Assembly: GCF_042682045.1 (NCBI RefSeq)
Contig: NZ_JBHUGS010000002.1
Coordinates: forward strand, 930,001-994,000
Direction of reading: 5' to 3'
Length of the DNA: 64,000 nucleotides
Origin: Sphingomonas_R arantia
GTDB lineage: Bacteria; Pseudomonadota; Alphaproteobacteria; Sphingomonadales; Sphingomonadaceae
Shown here: piece after piece, positions 55,955-64,000 of the stretch
Numbering within the stretch: the first letter of the stretch is position 1
Layout of the letters: each line of letters starts with the position of its first letter
Translations under genes and position numbers: made by a program
The notes under the pieces: generated by a model
Told to the model about the DNA's origin: nothing
What the model saw: the letters and a program-made list of their open reading frames with translations, nothing else
Database searches by the model: none

Positions 55955-56697
55955 CCCATCGGTCCTTTACGTCGTTGCCGCGCGCCAGAGGGCGACTGAA
56001 CCCGAGCGTCCTCATGACGCTCCCAAAGGTCCGGCCGCCGTGACCGTGTATCGATCTCCGCCTGCGTCTTGCGCCATGCATCGATCTTCGCATGATCCCC
56101 CGATCGCAGCACCTGCGGGATCATGCGCCCTTCCCATTCCACCGGGCGGGTATAATGCGGATATTCGAGCAGCCCCGTTTCGAAGCTCTCGTCATCCCCG
56201 CTGGAAGCGGCACCCATTACGCCGGGAAGCAGCCGGACGCAAGCATCCAGCAGCGTCAGGGCCGCCATCTCGCCCCCCGACAGAATATAGTCCCCGATCG
56301 ACACCGGTTCGATCGCGCGCGCCTCGAACAACCGCTCGTCGATCCCCTCGAACCGCCCGCACAATATCGTCACCCCCGGCCCCGCCGCCAGCGCCCGGAC
56401 CCGGTCCTGCGTCAGCGGCCGCCCGCGCGGCGTCATGGCCAGCAGCGGCACGTCCGGCCGTCGTTCCACCACCGCATCCACCGCGCGCGCCAAGACATCG
56501 GCGCGCATCACCATCCCGGCTCCGCCGCCGGCCGGCGTGTCGTCCACCGACTTGTGCCGGTCGGTCGCATGGTCGCGGATCTGCACCGGCTCGCACGACC
56601 AGCGCCCGTCGGCCAGCGCCCGCCCGGCCATGCTCGCGCCGAGCGGTCCGGGGAACATCTCGGGGTACAAGGTCAGGATGGTGGCGGCCCAGGTCAT
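55951..56697 (-). CDS. trmD: tRNA (guanine-37-N1)-methyltransferase
   Basis: A 248-residue SPOUT enzyme making m1G37. It has ILTLYPEMFPGPL, the Gly-rich DDTPAGGGAGMVMR, LCGRFEGIDERL and SIGDYILSGGEMAA, the trefoil-knot SAM site. The C-terminus is Arg rich. The ATG at 56697 has AAGGAA upstream. It is separated from rimM by a gene on the other strand, which breaks the usual rpsP-rimM-trmD-rplS order. Confidence 0.97.
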   Translation of the reverse strand: MTWAATILTLYPEMFPGPLGASMAGRALADGRWSCEPVQIRDHATDRHKSVDDTPAGGGAGMVMRADVLARAVDAVVERRPDVPLLAMTPRGRPLTQDRVRALAAGPGVTILCGRFEGIDERLFEARAIEPVSIGDYILSGGEMAALTLLDACVRLLPGVMGAASSGDDESFETGLLEYPHYTRPVEWEGRMIPQVLRSGDHAKIDAWRKTQAEIDTRSRRPDLWERHEDARVQSPSGARQRRKGPMG

Positions 56698-56770
56698 GCG
56701 CGTTCCTTCATCCCACCAACATGGATTGGCAAGCGTGGAACGATCGTGCGACTGGCGGTTTGCCTGTCGC

Positions 56771-57694
56771 ATGATCGAAAAGACCTACGACGCACTGGTA
56801 ATCGGCGGTGGCCCAGCCGGGCTGACCGCGGCGATCTACCTCACCCGCTTCCACCTCGACACGCTGGTGGTCGATGCTGGCAAGAGCCGCGCGGCGCTCA
56901 TCCCGCTCAGCCACAACCATGCCGGTTATCCGGAGGGGGTGCGCGGTACCGATCTGCTCGCCGATATGCAGGCCCAGGCGGCGCAGTATGGCGCCCCGGT
57001 GACGCCCGGCGCGGTGACGAAGCTCCACCGTCACGCCGACGGTCGCTTCTTCGTCGAACTCGACGGCGGCACCACCCTGTTCGCGCACAGCGTGCTGCTC
57101 GCCACCGGCGTCGTCAACAAGCGCCCGCCGATCGACGACGACGTCCATCACGAGGCGCTGGAACGCGGCCTGCTGCGCTACTGCCCGGTCTGCGACGGTT
57201 ACGAAGTGACGGACCGCAAGGTCGGCATCATCGGCACCGGATCGCACGGCATGAAGGAAGCCGTCTTCCTGCGCAGCTACACGCGCGACGTGACGCTGAT
57301 CTCGCCCGACGCCGAACATTGCTTCAGCGACGACGAAATCGCCAAGCTCGACGACCTCGGCGTCGTGCGCGTCGCCGGCCCGTGCGACCGGCTGCGGATC
57401 GAGGGCGACAGCCTCATCGTCCCCACCCCGCAGGGCGGCCTCGCGTTCGACAGCGTCTACCCCGCGCTCGGCTCCGACATCCGCTCGCGCCTCGCGGTCG
57501 ATGTCGGCGCGGACGCCGGCGACGACGGCTGCATGCACGTCGACGATCATCAGCGCACCTCGGTCCCCGGCCTCTACGCCGCGGGCGACGTCGTGATCGG
57601 CCTCGACCAGATCAGCCACGCCATGGGCGCCGCCGGCGTCGCCGCCACGACGATGCGCAACGACCTGGCGGAGAAGCGCGCGCTGGTTAGATAA
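56771..57694 (+). CDS. Thioredoxin-reductase-like FAD-dependent oxidoreductase
   Basis: A 307-residue protein. The FAD motif is VIGGGPAGLTAAIYLTRF. The redox Cys138/Cys141 lie in CPVCDGYEV where TrxB has CATCDG. The NAD(P) segment is VGIIGTGSHGMKEAVFL. The final FAD motif is GLYAAGDVVIGLDQISHAMG. It resembles TrxB relatives of unknown partner rather than TrxB itself, which is encoded at 54342-55307. It lies on the opposite strand inside the ribosomal/tRNA modification cluster. Confidence 0.85.
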   Translation: MIEKTYDALVIGGGPAGLTAAIYLTRFHLDTLVVDAGKSRAALIPLSHNHAGYPEGVRGTDLLADMQAQAAQYGAPVTPGAVTKLHRHADGRFFVELDGGTTLFAHSVLLATGVVNKRPPIDDDVHHEALERGLLRYCPVCDGYEVTDRKVGIIGTGSHGMKEAVFLRSYTRDVTLISPDAEHCFSDDEIAKLDDLGVVRVAGPCDRLRIEGDSLIVPTPQGGLAFDSVYPALGSDIRSRLAVDVGADAGDDGCMHVDDHQRTSVPGLYAAGDVVIGLDQISHAMGAAGVAATTMRNDLAEKRALVR

Positions 57695-57712
57695 AGAACG
57701 AAAGTCCTTACG

Positions 57713-57798
57713 CGTCGCCCCGGGCTTGACCCGGGGTCTCCGCTGCCTTTCGACACAAGGCAGAAGAAGCGAGACCCCGGATCAAGTCCGGGGTGACG
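57713..57798. repeat. Paired inverted repeat between the oxidoreductase and rimM
   Basis: Arms of 28 nt (57713-57740 and 57771-57798) with few mismatches, built on CCCCGGGCTTGACCCGGGG. It lies between convergent stops and probably acts as a bidirectional terminator. Confidence 0.85.
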
Positions 57799-57820
57799 TG
57801 AGTCAAGGGGAAACCAAACC

Positions 57821-58300
57821 TCAAACCAGAAACGCGTCGTCCACCACCACCCGGTCCGGCTCCAGCACCGCAGCCGGTTCCTTGAACGGCATCATCGCCC
57901 GCTTGCCGTCCGGCCGCTCGACCTCGATCACGTCCCCCGCGCCGAAATTCTCGATCGCCACGACCTGACCGATCACCACCCCCGCGGCATCGACGCACGG
58001 CAGCCCGATCACGTCCGCATGATAATATTCGCCGGGCTCAAGCGGCGGCAGCGCAGACCGCGGCACCGATAATTCGGTCCCGCGCATGGCCTCCGCCCCG
58101 TTGCGATCGGTGATCTCCGCGAACCGCGCGATCGCGCCGTTCCCACCGGGCCGCAGCGACTTCAGCGTCAGCGCCCCGTCGTTGAATGCGCCATGCGCCT
58201 TCAGGCCCGCCACATCCTCCGCGAACAGCTTCAGCCGGACCTCGCCGGCGATGCCGTGCGCGCCGATGATGACGGCCAGCGTGATCGGACGATCGGTCAT
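57821..58300 (-). CDS. rimM: 16S rRNA processing protein RimM
   Basis: A 159-residue protein. The N-terminal barrel has VIIGAHGIAGEVRLKLF. The PRC-barrel half has GEYYHADVIGLPCVDAAG, then GAGDVIEVERPDGK and the closing VVVDDAFLV. It assists 30S head maturation. The ATG at 58300 is preferred over an upstream in-frame TTG. Behind rpsP. Confidence 0.95.
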   Translation of the reverse strand: MTDRPITLAVIIGAHGIAGEVRLKLFAEDVAGLKAHGAFNDGALTLKSLRPGGNGAIARFAEITDRNGAEAMRGTELSVPRSALPPLEPGEYYHADVIGLPCVDAAGVVIGQVVAIENFGAGDVIEVERPDGKRAMMPFKEPAAVLEPDRVVVDDAFLV

Positions 58301-58360
58301 AACGGTCCCCAAACGCGGAACCCGCCCACCGGCAAAAGCCAGCGGACGGGTCCGGAAATG

Positions 58361-58381
58361 GCGACCCTGTCACCGGGTCGC
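58361..58381 (-). terminator. Hairpin between rpsP and rimM
   Basis: GCGACCC (58361-58367) pairs with GGGTCGC (58375-58381). On the minus strand it is followed by a short CCATTT. It is probably an attenuator that lets rpsP be made in excess over rimM. Confidence 0.45.
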
Positions 58382-58391
58382 CGCAGTCGGC

Positions 58392-58835
58392 TCAGGCCGC
58401 GGTTTCGACGTGCTCGGCACCTTCCGCCGGTGCGGCGTCGGATGCGCCCTCTGCCGGATCGGTCGCCGACTTGGCTTCGTTCGCGGCGGCCTCGGCGGCG
58501 GCGGCCTTCGTCGCACGCTCTTCGGCGCGCTCGACGGCCTTCTCGCCCGGCTTGCCCTTGTCCGGGTTGCTGCGCGCGGGGCGCTCCTTCACGCCGGCGA
58601 CGTCCAGGAAGCGTGCGACGCGGTCGGTCGGCTGCGCGCCCATTGCCAGCCAGTGCTTGGCCCGCTCCGTGTCGAGGACGATGCGCTTCTCGTCGTCCTT
58701 GGCGAGCAGCGGGTTGTAGGTGCCGATCTTCTCGATGAAGCGGCCATCACGCGGCGCACGCGAATTGGCGACGACGATACGATAATAAGGACGCTTCTTG
58801 GCGCCACCGCGCGAAAGACGGATCGAAACGGACAT
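58392..58835 (-). CDS. rpsP: 30S ribosomal protein S16 with long acidic/Ala tail
   Basis: A 147-residue protein. Residues 1-~80 are canonical S16 (MSVSIRLSRGGAKKRPYYRI, IEKIGTYNPL, WLAMGAQPTDRV). Residues ~85-147 are a low-complexity Ala/Glu/Lys tail, longer than the ~85-residue minimal S16 but in keeping with alphaproteobacterial forms. Downstream of ffh, with repeat DNA in between. Confidence 0.96.
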   Translation of the reverse strand: MSVSIRLSRGGAKKRPYYRIVVANSRAPRDGRFIEKIGTYNPLLAKDDEKRIVLDTERAKHWLAMGAQPTDRVARFLDVAGVKERPARSNPDKGKPGEKAVERAEERATKAAAAEAAANEAKSATDPAEGASDAAPAEGAEHVETAA

Positions 58836-58915
58836 ACTGACTTCCTTCTTTGTGTTCTGACTAAACTAAACCGAAACTGAAAAGCGGGGCTTGCTCGCCC
58901 AATTCCCCCCCGGAC

Positions 58916-59000
58916 CGTCACCCCGGCGAAGGCCGGGGTCTCGCTCCGTAACGGGCTACCCCTTCACCGAAGGGAGATCCCGGCTTCCGCCGGGATGACG
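58916..59000. repeat. Paired inverted repeat between ffh and rpsP
   Basis: Arms of about 27 nt (58916-58942 and 58974-59000), built on CGTCACCCCGGCGAAGGCC and its inverse with scattered mismatches. Same family as 55409-55494. Confidence 0.85.
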
Positions 59001-59017
59001 GCCTGGGGCAACCAGGC

Positions 59018-60490
59018 TCACTTTTTCTTGAACCCATTGAACCCCGGCGGCAGGTTACCCGGACCGCCCAGCCCGGGCAGCCCACCCGGCATGCCGCCCG
59101 GCGCGCCGCCCATGCCCCCAGGCGCAAGGCCGCCCATGGCCGCACCCATGCCGCCCTTGCTGAACAGCGCGCCGAGCCCTTTCAGGCCGCCCATCTTGCG
59201 GATCTTCTTCATGGCGCTCGCCATGTCCTGATGCATCTTGAGCAGCTTGTTGACCTCCTGCACCGTGGTGCCGGAGCCCTTGGCGACGCGGATCTTGCGC
59301 TTGGCGTTGAGCAGCTCGGGCTTGGTGCGCTCCTTCATCGTCATCGACGAGATGATCGCATCCATCCGGACCAGCACCTTGTCGTCCGCCTGGCCGTTGG
59401 CCATCGCGTTCTTCACCTGCTTCACGCCGGGCAGCATCGCGGCGAGGCCGGAAAGCCCGCCCATCCGCTGCATCTGCGCCAGCTGCGCCCGCAGGTCGTT
59501 CAGGTCGAACTGGCCCTTCGCCATCTTGGCGGCGAGCGCCTCGGCCTCGTCTTCCTTGATCGTCTCGGCCGCACGCTCGACCAGCGACACGACGTCGCCC
59601 ATGCCCAGGATGCGCCCGGCGACGCGCCCCGGATGGAACAGCTCGATCGCGTCGAGCTTCTCGCCCGTGCCGACGAACTTGATCGGCTTGCCCGTCACCG
59701 CGCGCATCGACAGCGCCGCACCGCCGCGCGCATCGCCGTCCATCCGGGTCAGCACGACACCGGTCAGCGGAACCTGATCCGAGAAATTCTTCGCGACGTT
59801 GACCGCGTCCTGACCGGTCAGTGCGTCGACGACCAGCAGGATCTCCTGCGGCTTCGAAATGTCGGCCACCGCCTTCATCTCGTCCATCAACGCCTGGTCG
59901 ACGTGCAGGCGGCCCGCCGTGTCGAGCATCACGACGTCGAAACCCTGCAGCTTCGCGGCCTGGAGCGCGCGGCGAGCGATGTCGACCGGCTGCTGCCCCT
60001 CGACGATCGGCAGCGTCGCGACCGACGTCTGCGTGCCCAGCGTCGCCAACTGCTCCTGCGCGGCCGGCCGGTTGACGTCCAGCGACGCCATCATGACGCG
60101 CTTGCGACCGCGCTCGGTCAGCCGCTTGGCGATCTTGGCGGTCGTCGTCGTCTTGCCCGACCCCTGCAGGCCGACCATCATCACGACCGCGGGCGGCGCG
60201 ACGTCCAGCTCCAGGTCGACCTGGTCGGACCCCAGCATCTCGACCAGCGCGTCGTTGACGATCTTGACGACCTGCTGACCCGGCGTGACCGACTTCAGCA
60301 CATTCTGGCCGACCGCCTGCTCGGTCGCCTTCTCGACGAACTCGCGCACGACGGGCAGCGCCACGTCGGCTTCCAGTAGCGCGATCCGCACCTCGCGCAT
60401 CGCCGCGCGCACGTCCGCCTCGGCCAGCGCACCGCGGCCGCGGAGCTTGTCGAACACACCGCTCAGGCGGTCGCTCAGGGTCTCGAACAT
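59018..60490 (-). CDS. ffh: Signal recognition particle protein Ffh
   Basis: A 490-residue SRP GTPase. The N domain is followed by the G domain with GLQGSGKTTTTAKIA, DVNRPAAQEQL, DTAGRLHVD and TRMDGDARGG. A Met-rich M domain binds 4.5S RNA and signal sequences. The C-terminus is a Gly/Met/Pro-rich tail (~residues 445-490). GGGAGAAG lies before the ATG at 60490. Its receptor gene ftsY is at the right edge of the window. Confidence 0.97.
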   Translation of the reverse strand: MFETLSDRLSGVFDKLRGRGALAEADVRAAMREVRIALLEADVALPVVREFVEKATEQAVGQNVLKSVTPGQQVVKIVNDALVEMLGSDQVDLELDVAPPAVVMMVGLQGSGKTTTTAKIAKRLTERGRKRVMMASLDVNRPAAQEQLATLGTQTSVATLPIVEGQQPVDIARRALQAAKLQGFDVVMLDTAGRLHVDQALMDEMKAVADISKPQEILLVVDALTGQDAVNVAKNFSDQVPLTGVVLTRMDGDARGGAALSMRAVTGKPIKFVGTGEKLDAIELFHPGRVAGRILGMGDVVSLVERAAETIKEDEAEALAAKMAKGQFDLNDLRAQLAQMQRMGGLSGLAAMLPGVKQVKNAMANGQADDKVLVRMDAIISSMTMKERTKPELLNAKRKIRVAKGSGTTVQEVNKLLKMHQDMASAMKKIRKMGGLKGLGALFSKGGMGAAMGGLAPGGMGGAPGGMPGGLPGLGGPGNLPPGFNGFKKK

Positions 60491-60744
60491 TCGCTTCTCC
60501 CAAGGCCCCGCCCGGGCCAGTATGATGTCCCACCCGGGCCAACGCACAAAACGCCGGCGGGCGAAAACTCGCTGGCCGGCGGGCACCCTTGGAGGCTTGC
60601 ACATCGGTTCCGGATGGAACCGTCGCTGGTCGCATAGCGCGCACCGCGCCGAAACGCAATGTTACGACCGAACGAGGTCCATATGAGCCCGGCCGTGGTC
60701 CTGTCTTAACCAGTCGTAAAGCGTCGCAATGCGACTATCGTCTT

Positions 60745-62346
60745 ATGGCATTCCCGCTTCCCCGTTTCGCGCAGCGCCTTCGCACGGCCCCTGCCGCCGG
60801 TTCGACAGAGCCGTCCGCGACGGCGGGTCAGACCGTGATCGTCGTCGCGCTCTGGTTCATCGCGCTGCTCGCGGCACTCGGTTCGGAACTCCTGCCGGTC
60901 ACGCTGTCGCCCGACCACTCGCGGCGCGTGCTGCAATGCGCGCTGCTTCTCAACATCGCGCTGACGCTGTTCGGGCTGGTCCGCCATCGCCGCCTGGTTG
61001 CCGAAAGCCGCAACTACCGCTCGCTGGAGGCGCGGGTTCAGACGCTCGCCTCGCGCGACCCGCTGACCGGCCTGCCGAACCGCCGGACGCTGGCCGAACT
61101 GGCGAGCAGCACGCGGATCACCGCGGCACAACGCGGCCTGTCGATCGCCGTCCTGACCATCAACCTCGACAATTTCCGCGCCGTGAACGAAGGCCGCGGG
61201 CATGCCGCCGGCGACGCCGTGCTCGTCGAATTCGGCGAGGCATTGACGCAGCTTATGCCGCCGTCCGCCACCGTCGCACGGCTGAGCGGTGACGAGTTCG
61301 CCTGCCTCATGACCTATGACGCCGCATACTCGTCGACCGTCGATACCGTCGTCGGCCACATCCTGGCGCGGCTGACCCGGCCGTTCGCGTTCGGCCGCGA
61401 ATCGATCCACATCACCGCGTCGATCGGCATCGCCCGCACCGAACCGAGCGACGTCACGGTCGATCCTGCCATGCGCCGCGCCGACATCGCGCTGTCCGCG
61501 GTGAAGAAGTCCGGCGGCGCGTCGGCCTGCTGGTTCAACGCCGGCATGGGCCGCGAACTGGCCGCGCGCAACGCGGTCGAGGCTGGGCTGCGCACCGCGA
61601 TCCCGGCCGGCCGGATCGTCCCCTATTACGAACAGCAGATCGATCTCGCCACCGGCCGCCTGATGGGGTTCGAGGTCCTGGCGCGCTGGGATCACCCGAC
61701 CGACGGCATCCTGATGCCCGGCCTCTTCATCCCGATCGCCGAGGACGCCGGGCTAATTTCCGACCTGTCGATGTCGATCATGCGCCAGGCGTTCGAACAT
61801 GCCGCCGGCTGGGATGCGGCGCTCAGCCTGTCGGTCAACATCAGCCCGGCGCAGCTGAAGGACCCGTGGCTGGCGGAGAAGATCCTGAAGCTGCTGATCG
61901 AAACCAGCTTTCCGCCGCAACGGCTGGAGATCGAGATCACCGAGACCTCGCTGTTCGACAATATGGCGCTCGCCCAATCGATCGTCGCGTCGCTCAAGAA
62001 CCAGGGCGTCCGGGTGGCGCTCGACGATTTCGGGACCGGCTATTCCAGCCTCGCCCATCTGCGCGCGCTGCCATTCGATCGGATCAAGATCGACAAGAGC
62101 TTCGTCATGGCGATGAACGACGACCCGGAAAGCACCGCAATCGTCGAGGCGATCACGCGGCTCGGCCACAGCCTGTCCGTTCCGGTGACCGCGGAGGGCG
62201 TCGAGAGCGCCGCGATCGCCGACCGGCTGCGCGGGCTTGGCTGCCACCGCGCGCAGGGCTGGCATTATGGGCAACCGGTGGACGTGCAGCAGACCCGCCG
62301 CCTGCTCGCCGATCGCTCGCTGCTCGGCACCGCCCGCGCCGCCTGA
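60745..62346 (+). CDS. Membrane GGDEF-EAL (c-di-GMP) protein
   Basis: A 533-residue protein. Two transmembrane helices (~30-48 and ~63-80) are followed by a short coiled coil and a GGDEF domain, RDPLTGLPNRRTL with SGDEF (181-185) at the active site. The EAL domain has EVL (310-312) in place of EAL and keeps LARWDHP, NISPAQL, EITETSLFDN, DDFGTGYSSL and KIDKSFV, ending with AEGVES. Cyclase and phosphodiesterase motifs are both mostly preserved. It likely turns over c-di-GMP; net activity cannot be told from sequence. Confidence 0.92.
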   Translation: MAFPLPRFAQRLRTAPAAGSTEPSATAGQTVIVVALWFIALLAALGSELLPVTLSPDHSRRVLQCALLLNIALTLFGLVRHRRLVAESRNYRSLEARVQTLASRDPLTGLPNRRTLAELASSTRITAAQRGLSIAVLTINLDNFRAVNEGRGHAAGDAVLVEFGEALTQLMPPSATVARLSGDEFACLMTYDAAYSSTVDTVVGHILARLTRPFAFGRESIHITASIGIARTEPSDVTVDPAMRRADIALSAVKKSGGASACWFNAGMGRELAARNAVEAGLRTAIPAGRIVPYYEQQIDLATGRLMGFEVLARWDHPTDGILMPGLFIPIAEDAGLISDLSMSIMRQAFEHAAGWDAALSLSVNISPAQLKDPWLAEKILKLLIETSFPPQRLEIEITETSLFDNMALAQSIVASLKNQGVRVALDDFGTGYSSLAHLRALPFDRIKIDKSFVMAMNDDPESTAIVEAITRLGHSLSVPVTAEGVESAAIADRLRGLGCHRAQGWHYGQPVDVQQTRRLLADRSLLGTARAA

Positions 62347-62418
62347 CCGCGGCCCGCCATCGATCTCGCCGCGGTCAAGCAAGTGGACTTCCCCGCCCCC
62401 CGCACCTAGATCGCCCGC

Positions 62419-63225
62419 ATGACGATCCGCTTCACCAAGATGCACGGCCTGGGCAATGATTTCGTGGTGATCGACGGTCGCGGCGATACCATCGCACCGG
62501 ACGCCGACACCGTCCGCGCGATCGCCGATCGCCGCACCGGCGTCGGTTGTGACCAGCTCATCCTGCTGTCCGACCACGCGCAAGCCGACTCGATCGCGAT
62601 GCGCATCTTCAACGCCGACGGGTCCGAAGTGTCCGCCTGCGGCAACGCCACGCGCTGCGTCCCGGTGCTGCTCGGCCATAACGTCACCGTCGTCACCGCC
62701 GCCGGCCCACTGGTCGCGAAGCTGTCGGACGGCGGCGCCGCGGTCGACATGGGCGTCCCCGATTTCGCGTGGGACCGCATCCCGCTCGCCTACGCCATGG
62801 ACACCGGATCGCTGCCGGTCGGGTGGGAGATGCTCGAAAACCCCGTCGCGCTGTCGGTCGGCAACCCGCACCTCGTCTTCTTCGTCGACGATATCGACGC
62901 CGTCCCGCTGGACCGGCTCGGCCCCCAGATCGAGCAGGACCCGCTGTTCCCCGAACGGATCAACGTCAACGTCGCCAGTATCACCGACCGCGGCCATGTC
63001 CGTATGCGGACCTGGGAACGCGGCGCCGGCCTGACGCGCGCCTGCGGGACCGGTGCCTGCGCCACCTTTGCCGCCGGCCGCCGCCGCGGGTTGCTTGACG
63101 CCACCGTCCGCCTGACGCTGCCGGGCGGCGATCTGACTCTGGCCGAAACCGATGGCCGCTTGTTGATGACGGGGGCGGCCGTCCGGGTCTTCGACGGCAC
63201 CCTTTCCGGGGATTTCCACGCATGA
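62419..63225 (+). CDS. dapF: Diaminopimelate epimerase
   Basis: A 268-residue cofactor-free racemase for meso-DAP (lysine and peptidoglycan). The catalytic Cys74 is in SACGNATRC and Cys209 in RACGTGACAT. The N-terminal FTKMHGLGNDFVVID is diagnostic. Its stop overlaps the ftsY ATG (ATGA). Confidence 0.97.
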   Translation: MTIRFTKMHGLGNDFVVIDGRGDTIAPDADTVRAIADRRTGVGCDQLILLSDHAQADSIAMRIFNADGSEVSACGNATRCVPVLLGHNVTVVTAAGPLVAKLSDGGAAVDMGVPDFAWDRIPLAYAMDTGSLPVGWEMLENPVALSVGNPHLVFFVDDIDAVPLDRLGPQIEQDPLFPERINVNVASITDRGHVRMRTWERGAGLTRACGTGACATFAAGRRRGLLDATVRLTLPGGDLTLAETDGRLLMTGAAVRVFDGTLSGDFHA

Positions 63226-64000
63226 CCGAACCGACCTGGCACGAAAAGCTGATCGGCGGTTTCCGCCGCACGTCGGACAAGCTCGGCGACAATCTCTCCG
63301 GCCTGTTCACCAAGACGACACTCGATCACGAGACGCTCGACGAGATCGAGGAGGCGCTGATCGCGTCCGACCTCGGCCCCGCCACCGCCGCGAAGATCCG
63401 CGCGACGCTCGGTTCCGCGCGCTACGAACGCGGGCTGGACGAGGCCGGCGTGCGGCAGGTCGTGGCCGACGAGATCGCCGCGATCCTCGCCCCCGTCGCC
63501 AAGCCGCTCGAGATCGAGGCCTTCCCCCGCCCGCAGGTGATCCTGGTCATCGGCGTCAACGGATCGGGCAAGACCACCACGATCGCGAAACTCGCCCACC
63601 TGCTGCAGGAACAGGATTACGAGGTGATGCTGGTGGCCGGCGATACGTTCCGCGCCGCCGCGATCGGCCAGCTGAAGGTCTGGGCCGAACGGCTGGGCAT
63701 CCCGATCATCTCCGGCAAAGAGGGCGGCGACGCGGCCAGCCTGGTGTTCGAAGGGGTGAAACAGGGCACTGCGCGCGGCACCGACGTGCTGATCGTCGAC
63801 ACCGCCGGCCGGCTCCAGAACAAGGCCGGGCTGATGGACGAACTGTCCAAGATCCGCCGTGTGCTCGGCCGCCTCAACCCCGCCGCGCCGCACGACGTCG
63901 TGCTCGTGCTAGACGCGACCACCGGCCAGAACGCGCTCAATCAGATCGAGGTCTTCGGCGCATCCGCCGGCGTCACCGGCCTGGTGATGACCAAGCTCGA
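63222..64000 (+). CDS. ftsY: Signal recognition particle receptor FtsY (3' truncated by window edge)
   Basis: The frame is open from the ATG at 63222 to the end of the window (259 codons). It has an NG-type SRP GTPase: GVNGSGKTTTIAKLA (P-loop), GDTFRAAAIGQL and DTAGRLQNK. The N domain begins almost at the start, with no long acidic A domain, so this is a short FtsY like those of many alphaproteobacteria. It docks SRP-ribosome complexes at the membrane. The C-terminus lies outside the window. Confidence 0.95.
   Translation, partial: MTEPTWHEKLIGGFRRTSDKLGDNLSGLFTKTTLDHETLDEIEEALIASDLGPATAAKIRATLGSARYERGLDEAGVRQVVADEIAAILAPVAKPLEIEAFPRPQVILVIGVNGSGKTTTIAKLAHLLQEQDYEVMLVAGDTFRAAAIGQLKVWAERLGIPIISGKEGGDAASLVFEGVKQGTARGTDVLIVDTAGRLQNKAGLMDELSKIRRVLGRLNPAAPHDVVLVLDATTGQNALNQIEVFGASAGVTGLVMTKL

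Noticed and set aside
54135..59000. Possible CRISPR array from clustered repeats
   Set aside because: Units are inverted pairs at separate gene ends, not direct repeats with regular spacers, and no cas genes are present.

Overview
The window is a GC-rich, gene-dense chromosomal segment from an alphaproteobacterium, most likely a sphingomonad (Sphingomonas or a close relative). The evidence is the codon bias, a DUF4170 gene, a lipoyl-domain pyruvate dehydrogenase beta subunit, an rraB-like gene between carA and carB, and recurrent intergenic palindromes. Almost everything is core chromosome. I see no prophage, insertion sequence, CRISPR array, rRNA or tRNA gene.

Layout. 1-6.1 kb: the 3' end of amn, an MliC-type lipoprotein, a two-gene micro-operon (small membrane protein plus mini-HTH protein), sdhC-sdhD-sdhA without sdhB, and an M17 aminopeptidase. 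6.1-12.8 kb: a MarR-type regulator, an NlpC/P60 hydrolase and argC, facing the fatty-acid operon fabD-fabG-acpP-fabF-mltG. 12.9-18.8 kb: rpsF-rpsR-rplI, a SpoIIAA/STAS-like protein, folE, a periplasmic TPR-type protein, yaaA and an SDR. 18.8-25.1 kb: gyrA, a lipoprotein whose reading frame runs through repeat DNA, DUF952, trmFO, an EF-hand protein and an NDUFAF6-like squalene/phytoene-synthase-fold protein. 25.1-28.3 kb: three Tad pilus genes, the first with an AT-richer middle. 28.3-32.6 kb: eno-ftsB-pdhA-pdhB. 32.7-35.4 kb: a four-gene YqjD/YqjE-type membrane operon and an isolated mlaC, each preceded by a GGAAC-N16-GGTT motif resembling EcfG general-stress promoters. 35.4-42.6 kb: DUF4170, a phytanoyl-CoA dioxygenase-like protein, and carA-rraB-carB-greA-rhomboid. 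42.6-47.1 kb: yqeY-dnaG-rpoD. 47.4-54.1 kb: an uncharacterised protein, a MoxR / unknown / VWA module, an acyltransferase, anmK and tyrS. 54.3-60.5 kb: trxB, then ffh-rpsP-rimM and trmD-rplS separated by an oppositely oriented thioredoxin-reductase-like gene. 60.7-64 kb: a GGDEF-EAL protein, dapF and the start of ftsY.

The less ordinary content is (i) three long near-perfect palindromes of one family (at 1.07, 23.8 and 47.2 kb) and a second family of paired inverted repeats at gene ends; (ii) the putative stress-regulated membrane operon plus mlaC; (iii) the MoxR-VWA module with an uncharacterised middle protein; (iv) the split rpsP operon; and (v) the sdh cluster lacking sdhB beside a tiny HTH/membrane gene pair. 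All names rest on reading motifs by eye. No database search was run.
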